This document shows positions 25,836 to 38,500 of a DNA stretch of 64,000 nucleotides, piece after piece. The stretch comes from Epiperipatus broadwayi (lineage: Eukaryota > Onychophora > Udeonychophora > Euonychophora > Peripatidae): NCBI GenBank assembly GCA_028023455.1, contig JAQFVV010012402.1:9840292-9904291 (forward strand). Direction: 5' to 3'. The notes below the pieces were generated by a model, which saw only the letters and a list, made by a program, of their open reading frames with translations, was not told where the DNA came from and searched no databases. The first letter of the stretch is position 1. Each line of letters starts with the position of its first letter. A program made the translations under genes and the position numbers.

Positions 25836-28590
25836 TCTCATCATCATCATTTTCAACATTTATCGATCAACTGCAGGATTGTTCAATCAATCTTCTCCGA
25901 TCTCTAGCCTCTATTCTCCACATCAACCCAGAACACCTTATTTAATCCATCCATCTCACACATTATCTCTTTCTAAGTATTATACAATCTTGGAACCCAG
26001 TTTAAGATTTCAATTGTCCATCTATTATCCCTTTTAGCAGTATGTCCAGCCCAATTTCAGTTCAGTCTTAATTCTTACAGTGACTTCAGTAACATGTTTG
26101 TTCTCTCACCTATGTATTTTGTTTTTGATCTTTTCTAGTTCCCCCTAACATGCATCTCTCCTTACTTCTTTGAGTGATATGATGTCTCAGTATCGCTCTT
26201 CTTTAAATGTCCAACATCTCAGATTCATAAATAAGAACTGCTAAAACATATTTATTAAAAACCTTTTTCAAATACATAGGTATATTTCCTTTTAATATTA
26301 AGTATTTTGTAGTAATAATCTGACCAAGATATTTATAGTTAACTTCTAACTCGTCATTATCAACCTTTATTTTCTTCATTTTGGAACAATTCATTGAACA
26401 TTATTTTAATATTTTTAACATTTACCTTTAGTTCTACTTTTTTATTTTCATCTGATAACTCTTACATTTGCTGAAGCTCTAAAGCATTGTTACACAAACA
26501 ATTACATCATCTGCAAAATCTAGATGACTTAAATAATCTCCATTTACTTTTACTCCCTTAGCTTCCCATTTCAATCCACAAAATACTTCTTGAATAACTG
26601 CTGTAAAAAATTTTGTTGGATATGGAGCCACCCTGTTGTGCACTCTTCTCAATTATGTTAATCTTTCTACCCTAATTATTGCTGTTACATTTTTTATAAA
26701 TATTCTTCAGAATATGACAATATCCTGGATCTATACCTCGATGATCCAATGCTTTAATCACTGAAGAATTACTTATAGAATCAGATGTCTTTTCATAATC
26801 TACAAATCCAAAACATAATGGCAACATATATTAATTGGCCCTTTCTGAAACTTCTCTCAATATTCAGATATGATCCACTGTACTAAAACCACTTTTAAAT
26901 CCAGCTTGTTCTCTTGGTTGGTTAAAATCTAAAATTCGCTGTAGACAAGTTTGTAATTATCTTAGTAAAAATTTTCTAAAGAATTGATAAAATATTGATT
27001 GGTCTGTAATTTCTAATATTTTTATCACTTTTTTTAAATATTAATACTGCATTTTTCCAATCATCTGCTAGATCTTTTATCATTTAGATATTTGGTATAT
27101 AACTTTACCAACAATTTTTCCATTTCTTCATTTGCTTCTTTTAAGATATCAATTATTATTCAATTATTACCTGAAGCTTTTCCCTTCTTTATAGATTTAA
27201 TTGCATTCTCATTTTTTCATTTAAAATGCTTGGTAATTCAGAAGATTAGTAATTATAGGAAATATTTTTCCTTGTTCTTTATTGCTATATAACTCTTGAC
27301 AGAACTCTTCCATACATTTCATATCATCTTTCTTTTTAATAATAGTTCCATTTTTTTTTTCTTATTGCATAAATAAGTTTCCTATCAATACCAAGATGAT
27401 GTTTTATATTCTTGAGACTTATTCTCTTCTATAGCTTTCTTTACTAATTCACAATTATACTTCACATCATTTTACAAAATTCTAGATATTCAATCCTTTT
27501 TAATGCATCATTTTTTATATTTTTTCATATTCCTGCTGTTCTTCATAAATTGTAGTCTCAGTAGAAATTTTACTGTCAATTGCTGCTATTTTATACCAGC
27601 TATCTTTGTTACAATTCTTAAAAGTGTATTAGTTGTTTTCCTATTGATTTCATTCAAATCTGAATCATCTTCAAAATCTTTTAATATTTGAAAACTATTT
27701 ACAAGTTCTAATTTATATTCACTGGAATGTTTCTGAAGATTAGGAATATCAACTACGAACAGTGTTTTACTTAATAATTTTTGTCTCTAGTTTTGCATTA
27801 ATACGTAACTTATATCTCACTAATTGATAGTCACTTCCTGTGTTGAATTTATTAAGACAATTACAATCTTGAAATATATATTTTCTCATAATCAAAATAT
27901 AATCCAATTCTGCTGCATTTTCATTTGGATGCTATCATATCCATTTTTCTCAAAAAAAGAATTCATAGCATAAAGTTTTTCTGCAAACTTCACAAGTCTA
28001 TGTCCTCTCTCGTTTCTAACATCATAACCAAATTTACCTACAGCACTTTCATCTTTCAATTATTTACCATTTAAGTCTTTCATGACAATTTTAATTTGTT
28101 TGGTCTGATCAAAAGCTTTTTGTATATCCATATAAAAATCCTTTACTTCCCAATGAGAACTTATTGGAGCATAAACCTGAATTATTTCCATTTGATATCT
28201 ATCATTAAATTGAATAACTAATCTCACACTGTCTGATACATCATCAATCTTCACAATGTTGTTCTACTTTTTATTAATAATGAATCTTACTCCACCTGTA
28301 CTTCTAGTGATTATGCCTTTGTACTACAGTACATGTACACTTTTTAAGCCAATTATCCCTTCATTTTTTCTTTTAACTTCACAAAGTCCAATAATATCCC
28401 ATTTAATATTAGACAATTCTTCAATTTTCTTTCACTTGAAAGTGATCCACAGTTGTAAATATCTAAATAAAAGATTGTCATCAAATGGGAGCCTGGGGCA
28501 GCAAATTCTTAGTATTCTTTGCCTTTGGCTCCCAACTGCTGCCTTGGTCAGTGACTTTACAGTCTCATTTATAATATCTTAAATATGACC
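25836..28590 (-). mobile_element. Decayed RTE-type LINE (endonuclease plus reverse transcriptase)
   Basis: Read on the minus strand from 28590. The endonuclease N-terminus has WDIIGLCEVKRKNEG; then QVYAPISSHWEVKDFYMDI and IVMKDLNGK (28254-28060). The reverse transcriptase contains LCFGFVDYEKTSDSI (about 26823-26770) and a DFADD box (about 26515). The C-terminal part reads NYKYLGQII and LKGNIPMYLKKVFNKYVL (26390-26210). It ends in (ATG/GAT)n at 25838-25850. The order and the GAT-rich tail fit RTE/BovB elements of about 3.2 kb. Many stops and shifts: a dead copy. The element at 60983-62180 is a close relative. Confidence 0.85.
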
Positions 28591-29320
28591 AGCTGATTTT
28601 AAAACTTGAATTTATTCATAATCAAATGTATATTTCTATTATGTTTAATCTTTCCTTGAAATAGTAACATGAATCTCACATAAAGTGATAGCATTTTTAT
28701 CCCATATTATAAAACTTTAAGAAACAATAATTCACATATAATATTTAGAAATTGTGAAGTAGAATTATATTTAAGCAATTAAATTTCATAATAGACAGCA
28801 TATTTCAATCCATTATATCACAATTATCCTGTTATTACTGAAACACTACTCTCATTCAAGGAGCAAAGAATGTAGACTCATTTTATAAAATCTAGAACAG
28901 CAACATAATAATTAGAGTCAACCATTAATATTAGATACACTGCGGTTCACAAATGTTATAAGGCAAAAAAAATTAACTGATAAAAATGAAGTCTGGTTAT
29001 ATTTTATAGTGCAAACATTAATTATTCCATATCTAGAATCTTTTATGATGTAATATTTACTGTTCCACAAAGTATTATAAATGTGGATAAAAATATATTA
29101 AATTGCAAAGTAGAAAATCTGATTGGACAAATATAGTTCTGCTTTGTAATCACTAACTATATATATATATATATTGATTTGAATATTATATATATATAAA
29201 AACATACAATATATTGCAATTTTAAAACACTTTCACAAATTTAAAAATAAAAATTATACATATGTATAATAAAACATTGAACTTTAATGAATTTATAATA
29301 TGTACAATTTTGTTAAAACA
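28591..29320. other. Gene-free stretch downstream of NDUFB1
   Basis: A+T-rich, with a TA microsatellite at about 29158-29200. No gene or repeat family recognised. Confidence 0.6.
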
Positions 29321-29326
29321 TTTATT
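29321..29326 (-). terminator. NDUFB1 polyadenylation signal
   Basis: AATAAA on the minus strand, 7 bases after the stop codon. This implies a minimal 3' UTR. Confidence 0.6.
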
Positions 29327-29333
29327 TTAATGA

Positions 29334-29524
29334 CTAAGGCCAGGGCATTTTTTCACCAGGTTGCAATTCTCTTCCATAAAGTTTACTTTTGTTTCTAAAT
29401 AATATCATCTTTTCAGTTTGTCGCCGATCAAATCTCCAGCCAACATAACCTCCAAGTATTGGAAAAATATACAACCAGTATCGTTTTACAAAATACATTA
29501 CTGGTGATTTGCCATAGTTAAGCT
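29334..29524 (-). CDS. NDUFB1: NDUFB1 last coding exon
   Basis: Acceptor ttttattttag|AGCTT; phase 1 in from the start exon. It encodes nearly the whole protein and stops with TAG at 29336-29334 after GEKMPWP. Confidence 0.92.
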
Positions 29525-32500
29525 CTAAAATAAAATAAAAATATTAGATTTAAAAATACAACAGAAATGACAATATGTGGTATATATATATTTTCATATT
29601 ATAAATTAGAGATATTAGTGAATTAAAACTTCATACAAAAAAAAAATGCCAGTGAATTAAAAAAACATTTCTTTATAATCGATACAATATTTTTAAATAT
29701 ATATGTAATGATAAATGAAGTTTACTAATGCAGTATCAGATTATAATTCTATTTAGAAGGTAATAATCCTTCCTGACTTGCACTATAAGATATTTTAACA
29801 GCAATGTTAAATGCGAGGATATTCTCATTCTAGCCACAAGTAAAGACTTTGAGAAAATAAGAACATCTTATTTTCAAATCTGTGGTGGTACAAAGTTGAT
29901 GTGTATGGAATATGTATGATCATTAGAGAATGCCATTAGACCAAAGTCTGGGTATACAGAAGATTTGGATAAAGAATTTATGTCAGTATTCATGTACAAA
30001 AGGTGGAGTGATTGTGTTAGGAGAATTGTTGAGTGTATAGTGGTAAGGAATGGAATAGAAGAATAGATGCATTAATAAAGAATAGGGAATTGGAGAGATG
30101 GAGAACTAGTATGGAGAGTAAAGAGTTTAAATATATATAGAAGTAAACGGAATATTGGGTGTGAGTTAATTTATGATAATAGCAAAGAAAGTAGTTTACT
30201 GTTTAAGGCTCAAACAGGATCTTAGCAACAAAGGAATATACACATAAATGGAAAAACATGGGTGATGTAGTCTGCAAGTTGTGTAAGGAAGACATAGAAA
30301 ATATTAGGCATCTGTCAATTGAATGTAAAAGCCTGAAAGTAGACAGGATACAAATAATAAAGTTGTGGAAGAATAAATATAAGGAAAGTGATTATACAGA
30401 AAGTGGGTTATTGATTTTCATGCTGGGTTTGGGAAAAGATAGGGGGGATTTAGATATAAAAGTTAAGGAGTTGTCAAAGATTATAGTGTGGAAATGGAAT
30501 GGAGCAGGATTTAGGATGGAGAATGGGGGGGGGGGTAAAGTGGCTAACAGGTTTCTCTGGGCATAGTTGCTGAGAGAATCTTGACTCCGTATAAGGAGAA
30601 GTAACAGTGCATCACATCATATCATTGCAAAGTGGATGGAAAAAAATAATATAGTGGGCGAAATGCAAGGAGATTTTTGATCAGATAGGTGTATAGGAGA
30701 TAGTTTATTTGTAGTTACACAACTTATGGATATGAATAGGAATACAGGTAAACAGTTATATATGGGTTGTATAGTGTAACGGGATATATATATGCGTTAC
30801 ATTTAAATTTAATAGTAACTTTTTTTATCTAATACAGAATTAAAAACAAACTGTCAAAATGCACAAATAACGAATTATTAATTTATTAATATGTTAGATT
30901 GATTTAAATATTAAAATAAGCTTTAAAAAATAAATTATAGAATCGAAACAAAGATTCTAATCTTTAAATAAAATATATAATAAAAAGTCTTTTTATTTTA
31001 ATAATAGCGAAGAGTTTTTAATCTTAAAAAGAAAAATTACAAACAGATCCTTAAGGCAAAATGACCATGGAAAAGAAAATGATTATGAAATAGAAACAAA
31101 AGACTGCTTTTCTTGCCCAAAGATACGGACACAGACCTCAGTGGAAAAATTTACTTAGCCATAAACCCAAAATCTACTTGGCCACAAACTGAATTAACCA
31201 ATAAAATATAAATAATGAAATATGTTTGATGAATCCGTGCATTCCAGAGATAAGGTGCCCGATGACTATAAAAAGAAAAATCCAAAGGGAATAATTAGTT
31301 GGAGAGAATCAGAAAATTAAAACTTTAAATTCAATTGTCTTTGTTGAAAGCAGAAATTTTTTAAAAAGCTATTGTCACCGTCACTAAGAATGTAGTCAGC
31401 GTCAACGGGCTTCCTTCGGTGCGGCCGGCCGAAGGTAGCTTTCCTATTCACAGATCCCAGGATCGAACCACTGGAACCATCTTCATAAAACGTCTTCAGA
31501 AATCGTCATAAGTCTTCATAGATCTTCATCACGAAGGAACGAGCTCGGACAAAGGAAAGTATAATTTATAAATAATTGAAATATCAAATATAAACTCTTA
31601 AATTTAAGATCTTCGAACTTTATTTGTTTCTAAAAATGAACTATAAACTTTCTTTCCTGAACAAACCTGAACTTTATCTTTTATAAACTTTGCCATTTTA
31701 AAACTCTGATCAAAAGTTAACGTAATCTTTAAAAAAATGTATTGTATTTTATTTTTGTTTATTCATGTTGAATTAATATCTGTTCGTAATAGGGCGGGGG
31801 TTTGCTATTGCAAACGAATGTAAAGATAGAAAACACATCGTTATTTGTGCATTAATAAATTTTAAAAATAGGTTAAAAATAGTATTTCTGGAAAGAAAAT
31901 AAGTTAAATATAATGCTCATTTTAAAATGATTTTAAAACTGTAAACTAAATATTTTATTTTTATTAAATTAATAAAATGATTTAAATGCTAAGTTGAGTA
32001 TAGATGGCTGCTAGACTAGTTTAAATATATGTTAGTTTAAAGGGGTTTTGATCTCGGACTATTTGTTTTCGTAGTTGTGTCAATGCTGGTGGAGAGATAT
32101 ATGGACGTTTATATCAATGTAATGTGAAGTGTGTTAGCACCTAGGACGATGAGTCCAACTGAATGCATGACCCCAAAGAGGTAGTCATATCGTTGAAATG
32201 GATGCAGAGGTATTTCCTGCGCCATTGACCCATTCCAGCTCTATGGATTTTGGATGATAAGCTGGCAAGATAAGACCACTCTCCCATCCATATGTAGCGT
32301 TTTCTTTTTATTATTTTATATGCATGTTTCCTTCGCCTGACAGATGCACATTCCTGCGGGACGAAGGCCATGTTTTCTCCAATAATATCACGCTGTTCAG
32401 ATGAACATTCCTGTCTATGTGATTCTATGCTAACATGTTCACATTGCATTGGTTGCTGATATATATCTGGAAGCGAGTATTGATGTGGCTGCGGATTTTT

Positions 32501-35500
32501 AGTCTGGAGTCAAGTGATTTGAAAATTTGTGAGTGCGTCTAGGTAGCTCATTTATACTCAACATTTCTAAGATTAAAAATAAAAGTTAAAACAAATAAAA
32601 CTAATAATAATAAATAATAATGAAAAAATATAGTTTTTTCTTATATAATAATTTTAAAGTTTGTGCGTTATTGATTATATACGTAAATAAAATCTTTTTG
32701 TAGTATTAATACTCAGTGATTGCTTTTTTATTATTCTTTATTATTAAAAATATATTTTAATAAATATATTAAGTTTCTACATCTACTTGAGCTAGTGACT
32801 TGAGCTGGCGCGCGGTCTTAACAGCGCGTATCTGTCGACTTTATAAATTTTCTAGGTTCAAAGTAGCCTAGTGGCGCTCTGTCGGCAGATGCGGTAAGAC
32901 TGGGCTACTTCATCATCATCCCTGACCGTTATAATAGATATAGAAAAGGCATATGATAGAGTAAATAGAAATAGATTATGGGTAAGTTTAGTATATTTGG
33001 GAATGGATGGATCTTTAGTGGATATTTTTAAGAAATTATATGAAAATTAATTACTATACATATCAATTAGGGAATATAGAATCAGTTAAAGTTAAAAATT
33101 GGGTGGGACTAAAGCAAGAATGCCCTATGTCACCTATTTTGTTTTTGTTGTATTTGCGAGAAATAGAAAGACTAGGAAGAGGGGTAGAGATACCATTAAT
33201 AGATGGCGAGAGTATATTTATTGTCGGGTCTTTTATTTGCAGATGATGTCCTTTTATTTGCAGATGATGTCCTTTTATGTGCAGAAAGAAAGGAAGATAT
33301 GGAAGTTATGCTGAAGACGTGCAAGGGTGGGTGAAGAAATGGGGATTAAATTTAGTGAAGAAAGATCAAAAGTAATGATGATTAATATTGGGGAAAGAGA
33401 AGACAGAGAATTTTTATTGGGGATATAAGTTAAGTGTGGTGAATAGGTATAATTATTTGGGGATCATCTTAACTAATCAGAGAAATTGTTTGGATGAATG
33501 GGAGAAAAAATTGATAAATGAAGCAAAGAAGGAAAGGGTTTGATAAAAAAATGAACAGCGTTTTGATGTAATAAGTATGATGTAGCTAGAATTGTATGTA
33601 AGGGAATGGCAGTAATAGGGTTGACATATAGTAATGATGCTTTGTGTGTTAATAAAGGAGTATTAGATTACTTAGAAAAAATACAAAGAGAAGAAGACAT
33701 GCATTAGATGCAGATGTGTGGATGGCAAAGGAGGCAATTCAAGGAGAAATGGGATGGTCAAGTTTTTATATGAGAGATGCAAAAAGTAAAATGAAAATGT
33801 TTGGTAGATTGCAGTTTATGGATAATAAAAGAATAGCCAAAATAGTATTTAATTGGGTTATGAATAAAGGGCAGGCAACAAGATGGGTGAGAAAGGTAAT
33901 GTGATATGCAAAAGATTTGGATAAAGAATTTATGTCAGTATACTTATACAAAAGGTGGGATGATTATGTTAAGAGAATTGTTGATTGTTATAGTGTTAAG
34001 GAATGGGATAGAAGAATAGATGCCTTAGTAAAGAATCGGGACTTAGAGAGATAGAGAACTAGTATGGAGAGTAAAAAGAGTTTAAATATATATAGAAGTA
34101 AACGGAACATTGGGTGCAAGTTAATTTATGATAATAGCAAGGAAAATAGTTTACTGATTAAGGCTCGAAAGGGATCTTTAGCAACAAAGGAATATACATA
34201 TAAATAGAAAAATATGGGTGATTTAGTCTGCAAGTTGTGTAAGGAAGGCATAGAAAATATTAGGCATCTATTAATTAAATGTAAATACCTGAAAGCAGAA
34301 AGGGTACAAATGATGAAGTTGTGGAAAAATAAATATAAACAAAGTGATTATACAGAAAGTGGGTTATTGGTTTTTATGCTGGGTTTGGGAAAAGATAAGG
34401 GGGATTTAGATATAAAGGCCAAGAAGTTAACAAAGATTATGTTGTGGAAATGAGATGAAGCAGGATATGGGAAAACTTAGGGCAGGGAATGGAAAGAGAA
34501 GTTATAGTGGCTAACAGGTGTCTCTGGGCATAGTTGCTGAGAGATTCCTGACTCCATATAAGAAGTCACTAAACTACACTAGACTGATTTCTTTACCACC
34601 TCTAGGTTACTGGTCATAGTTAATTTTACTAGCCATCATACATACCACAATAAACAATTAGTTTATATATGCCAATACCCACCACATTTAAGATTACTTA
34701 TTATCTCCATTATTCTATTGAAAATGCAGTAGATGGATAACGCTATATATATATAATTAATAATTTTAATAGTTAAAACAGTAAAAAAAAAACTATTAAT
34801 AAGAACACATTAATTAATTTCAAATAAGGTTTATTAATTCCACGCTATAGGGTGAAGCAAAGTGATTCAATCTATTTAAAAATCCTTACAATATCAATTC
34901 CCTTTACCCCTCATCAATTACCATCAATCAATATCAAAAGCAAAAACCCATCTCTAAATAAACAATATATAAAAAGCAAAAAATAATATTCTTGAGAGGT
35001 ATATGTGAAATGTACAATTAACCTTGGATGATTATTATTAAAGGAAACAGGAAAGACTGATCAAGAAATGGCAATACCAGGAAGAACAAGCAAAAAAATT
35101 TACTAATCTAAATATAGAGATTAATATCACTCGAATTTGATAACTATATTACTCCTACTTTGACCAGAAAGATAGCATGTGCACACATAACAAGATGGTA
35201 CTATGCAATACCAAATTTCTCTCTCAAACTTAAGTTATTTAGAATAAGACCTATCCATAAAAGACACACCCCTAACACATATATAACTAATAACTTATTT
35301 GGCCCCCAGGGATACATTGACTCCAACTTAACCTATATGCACAATTAATAAACTAATACAAAAAACAAAATGGATATAAAGAATTATATAATAAATACAG
35401 ATTGAAATAATTCTGTACATGATACAGTCCCTTTCTTTTTTTTCTTTCTTTAACAGTTCCATTTTCACTGAACTAATTTAAACAAAATTAGTTTAATAAT

Positions 35501-38500
35501 TACTATCGCAATGAGTCTAATTACACACATACACCAAGTCTGTAAATGATGCACTGTCCATATGGCAGTCTGTAGCAGTTGAATTTTGGCAGCATGAGCT
35601 CATGTATAGAGTTGGTAGGACTATAATTCATTCAACTGGAATAGGAATTGTGCTTTTTATCTGATACACCACTTTTCAAATGTTTACAAGGAAAGTTTAA
35701 CTTCATCTTTGGCTAGCTCGCTGTCTGACACATGTCCTTTGGACAGGCATACAGTTTCACAGTCGTTCAGTTGTAGAGTCAGCTGTGGAGAAAGAGCTCC
35801 CAGGAGTCACGGTTGTACTAGCCAGATATCATAATGCAGCTTCTTTTATAATGCCAAGAGTGTCTCTCTTGAAAACAAAACTCCCTTTTATACAATTTGC
35901 AGTTTATAACTCCCTCCTTCCACTAGCATTCTCTTATTAGTAATTTGACATCTTTATTTCTAAATTTAGTTGCATTAATAATGGACAGGAATCAAACAAA
36001 TATTTTTCTTTTATTATTTCCAACTCTGGATCTAATTTTTTCATCTGGATTGAGACTCATTCGATTTACAAAAATTTACATTAAACTCTTTTCTTTAGCT
36101 TGCTTCCATAATGGAGTGTACCCAGTGATGATATCCAACCGGTTCGCGCAAACCGGTTCTTAAAATTAAAAAAAAATAGCGAACCGGTAGTTAAATTATT
36201 CAAAAATAAATTTTATTTATTATTCCCCTAAAAAAAAAGTTGAATTAACAAATTACTTAATTGTTTCCAACAATAATATTGAATATTATTTGTTTGTTTT
36301 TTTGTTATATTGGGTTCAAAATGCTTTTCCCAGAATAATTCTACAATACAATAGAAAACATACTATTTGATCACATGCGTATTGGCTTGAAATGCGTAAT
36401 TTGTTTTAAGTAATTAAATCCATTATTTATCGCGTTTAAAATTAGTCTATTTAAAAGTATACAAATAAAAATTGTTATTTTATTAGTGATAAAGGAATCC
36501 ATATTTAATTTTCACACAAGCTAAGTAAGACATTAATTAACTATTAGTTTACTTAAATCTAACAGAGGCGTTATTAAATTTAGAAATAAATTCAGCACAA
36601 ATGTACTTATGTATTACCATTTTATTTAATGAAATTTACTCTTGCTGAAATTATTTTACTTTAGAGATAAAATAACTTCATTCAAAAGGACATATCATTG
36701 TGAAAATAAACAGTAACATAAAACCATTGTTACCAATGATTTTGTTATACGCCGATGTTGTTTTAAATATTTATTTAACTTTTATTTTTTATTTAAATAT
36801 TTTATTTCTTAACTTACATATTTATCATGCAAGATTTGTTTTTATTTGATTAGTAAGTTTAATGGATTACCAGCTGTAGTAAGTTTATAGTACATTATTT
36901 TCATTTAGTTTGCTATATCTGATGCAGCAGTATATCATTTTTTTAACAATGAGTTCAGCATATTTTTTCTAGAATAACTGGGAAAGATGATAAATATAAC
37001 AATAACTTTAGCTCATCAAGTGGCATGACTCATTTTCAAATAATTTTTTATTATTTTTTTAATTTTACTATTTTATTTCAATATGATTTGTTACCACTCA
37101 TTTGTATTAAAAATGAATTAATTAGGTGAATTTTTTCTAGGGTGAATTTAACAGGAGAATATAATAAAAATTCACGCCTTCACAAGAAATGAAACAAAAA
37201 TGCCAAACAATATTGGATTTCCTCATAAAAGACCCAAAAACTGATACAGAATCGAATACGATAGTAAAGGATGATATTTTGAATCAAGTTCTGTTTTCTG
37301 TTTTTTCTGATACAACAGAAAATAAAGTTGATGACACAAATAAGCTGTCCAGTTCCAAAAATACAAAAGATGCATATAAAATAAATGTAGATAGTGACCT
37401 TCCTGACTGCTGGAATATGAAACAAGCCAATGAATTCAAAGAAAAATATTGCAGTTTACTTATTATTGGAAAAAAGCTTGGTGTGTACCAAAATTGAGTC
37501 AATAAAAGTGAAGGCAGTTCATGTGGCAAAAGAATGGAGATGTAATATTGTTCCAAGTGGAAAAAATAAAATGGTTCAACAAGCCTTTCTTTGAAAAAAA
37601 ATAAAGGAATACTTTTCATCAAAAGCACACCAGATATGTGTGATGCAATTGAAAGAAACTGCAAAAAATGCAATTTCCAAATCCATAGACAAAGCTCATG
37701 AAAAGTTTATGAGCTCCACTTGTAAAATTTTCTATACTGTTTACACTTTAGCAAAACTAAACCGACCGTTTTCTGATATTGAACATTTGATAGAATTACA
37801 ACAAAAGAATGGGTTAGATATGGGAGTGGGACTTCATTCTCGATTTACAGCTGTCAAAATTGTTGAACACATTTCAAAATACATTAAAAAAGAAGTGTTT
37901 AGAAAAATAATAGATCAGAATTTAAAGATATGTGTTATAATTGATGAGGCTTTAACAATATCATGTAAACCAGTCCTTATCATTTTTATTAAGGTTGAAG
38001 ATAGATTTTTCACCAACAATTTTTGTAGATTTAGTGGAATTACAAAATCAAGATGCTGAAACCATTTACACTGCTCTACTACAAAGTCTGCATTCAGTAG
38101 GATTTGATAATCCATATTTGAAGAATAATTTGATTGGATTTTGTTCAGATGGAGCAAGTGTGATGCTGGGAAGGTGGTCAGGAGTGAATGTTAAAATAAA
38201 AAACCACTATCCTGAGATTATTATTTGGCATTGTTTGAGTCATCGCCTTCAGCTTCTATCAAGGACATAAAGCAAGTGAATCACTTTAAAGCATTTATTG
38301 ATGAAATATACAAAATCTTTCATCAATCTAATAAAAACCAAATGGCACTGACTAAAATTTCAAACAATTTGGGAATTGAAATTCTAAAAATTGGTAGAGT
38401 TTTTGGCCCAAGATGGGCAGCTTGCAGTCATAGAACAGCAATTGCAATATGGCGAGCCTATCCAGCACTGTATGATTTTTTTTCTACTAATAAGAAATTT

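Larger units (their letters stand above)
30606..32915. other. Mixed-composition region between two LINE copies
   Basis: Contains patches much richer in G+C than the surroundings (31390-31560, 32100-32560, 32800-32915). One has a hairpin, and TGCACAAATAACGA (about 30859) recurs inverted near 31840. The patches suggest an older inserted element, not identified. Confidence 0.45.

Noticed and set aside
28256-28582. 108-codon + strand frame
   Set aside because: Antisense to the endonuclease domain of the minus-strand RTE LINE.
32861-32910. tRNA-like segment: 8-bp end pairing AAGTAGCC/GGCTACTT with an A-box-like TAGCCTAGTGG
   Set aside because: Only about 50 bases long, with no B box in the correct position and no anticodon arm; not a tRNA gene.
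37284-37673. 129-codon open frame on the minus strand
   Set aside because: Antisense shadow of the hAT transposase pseudogene, which has recognisable motifs on the + strand.
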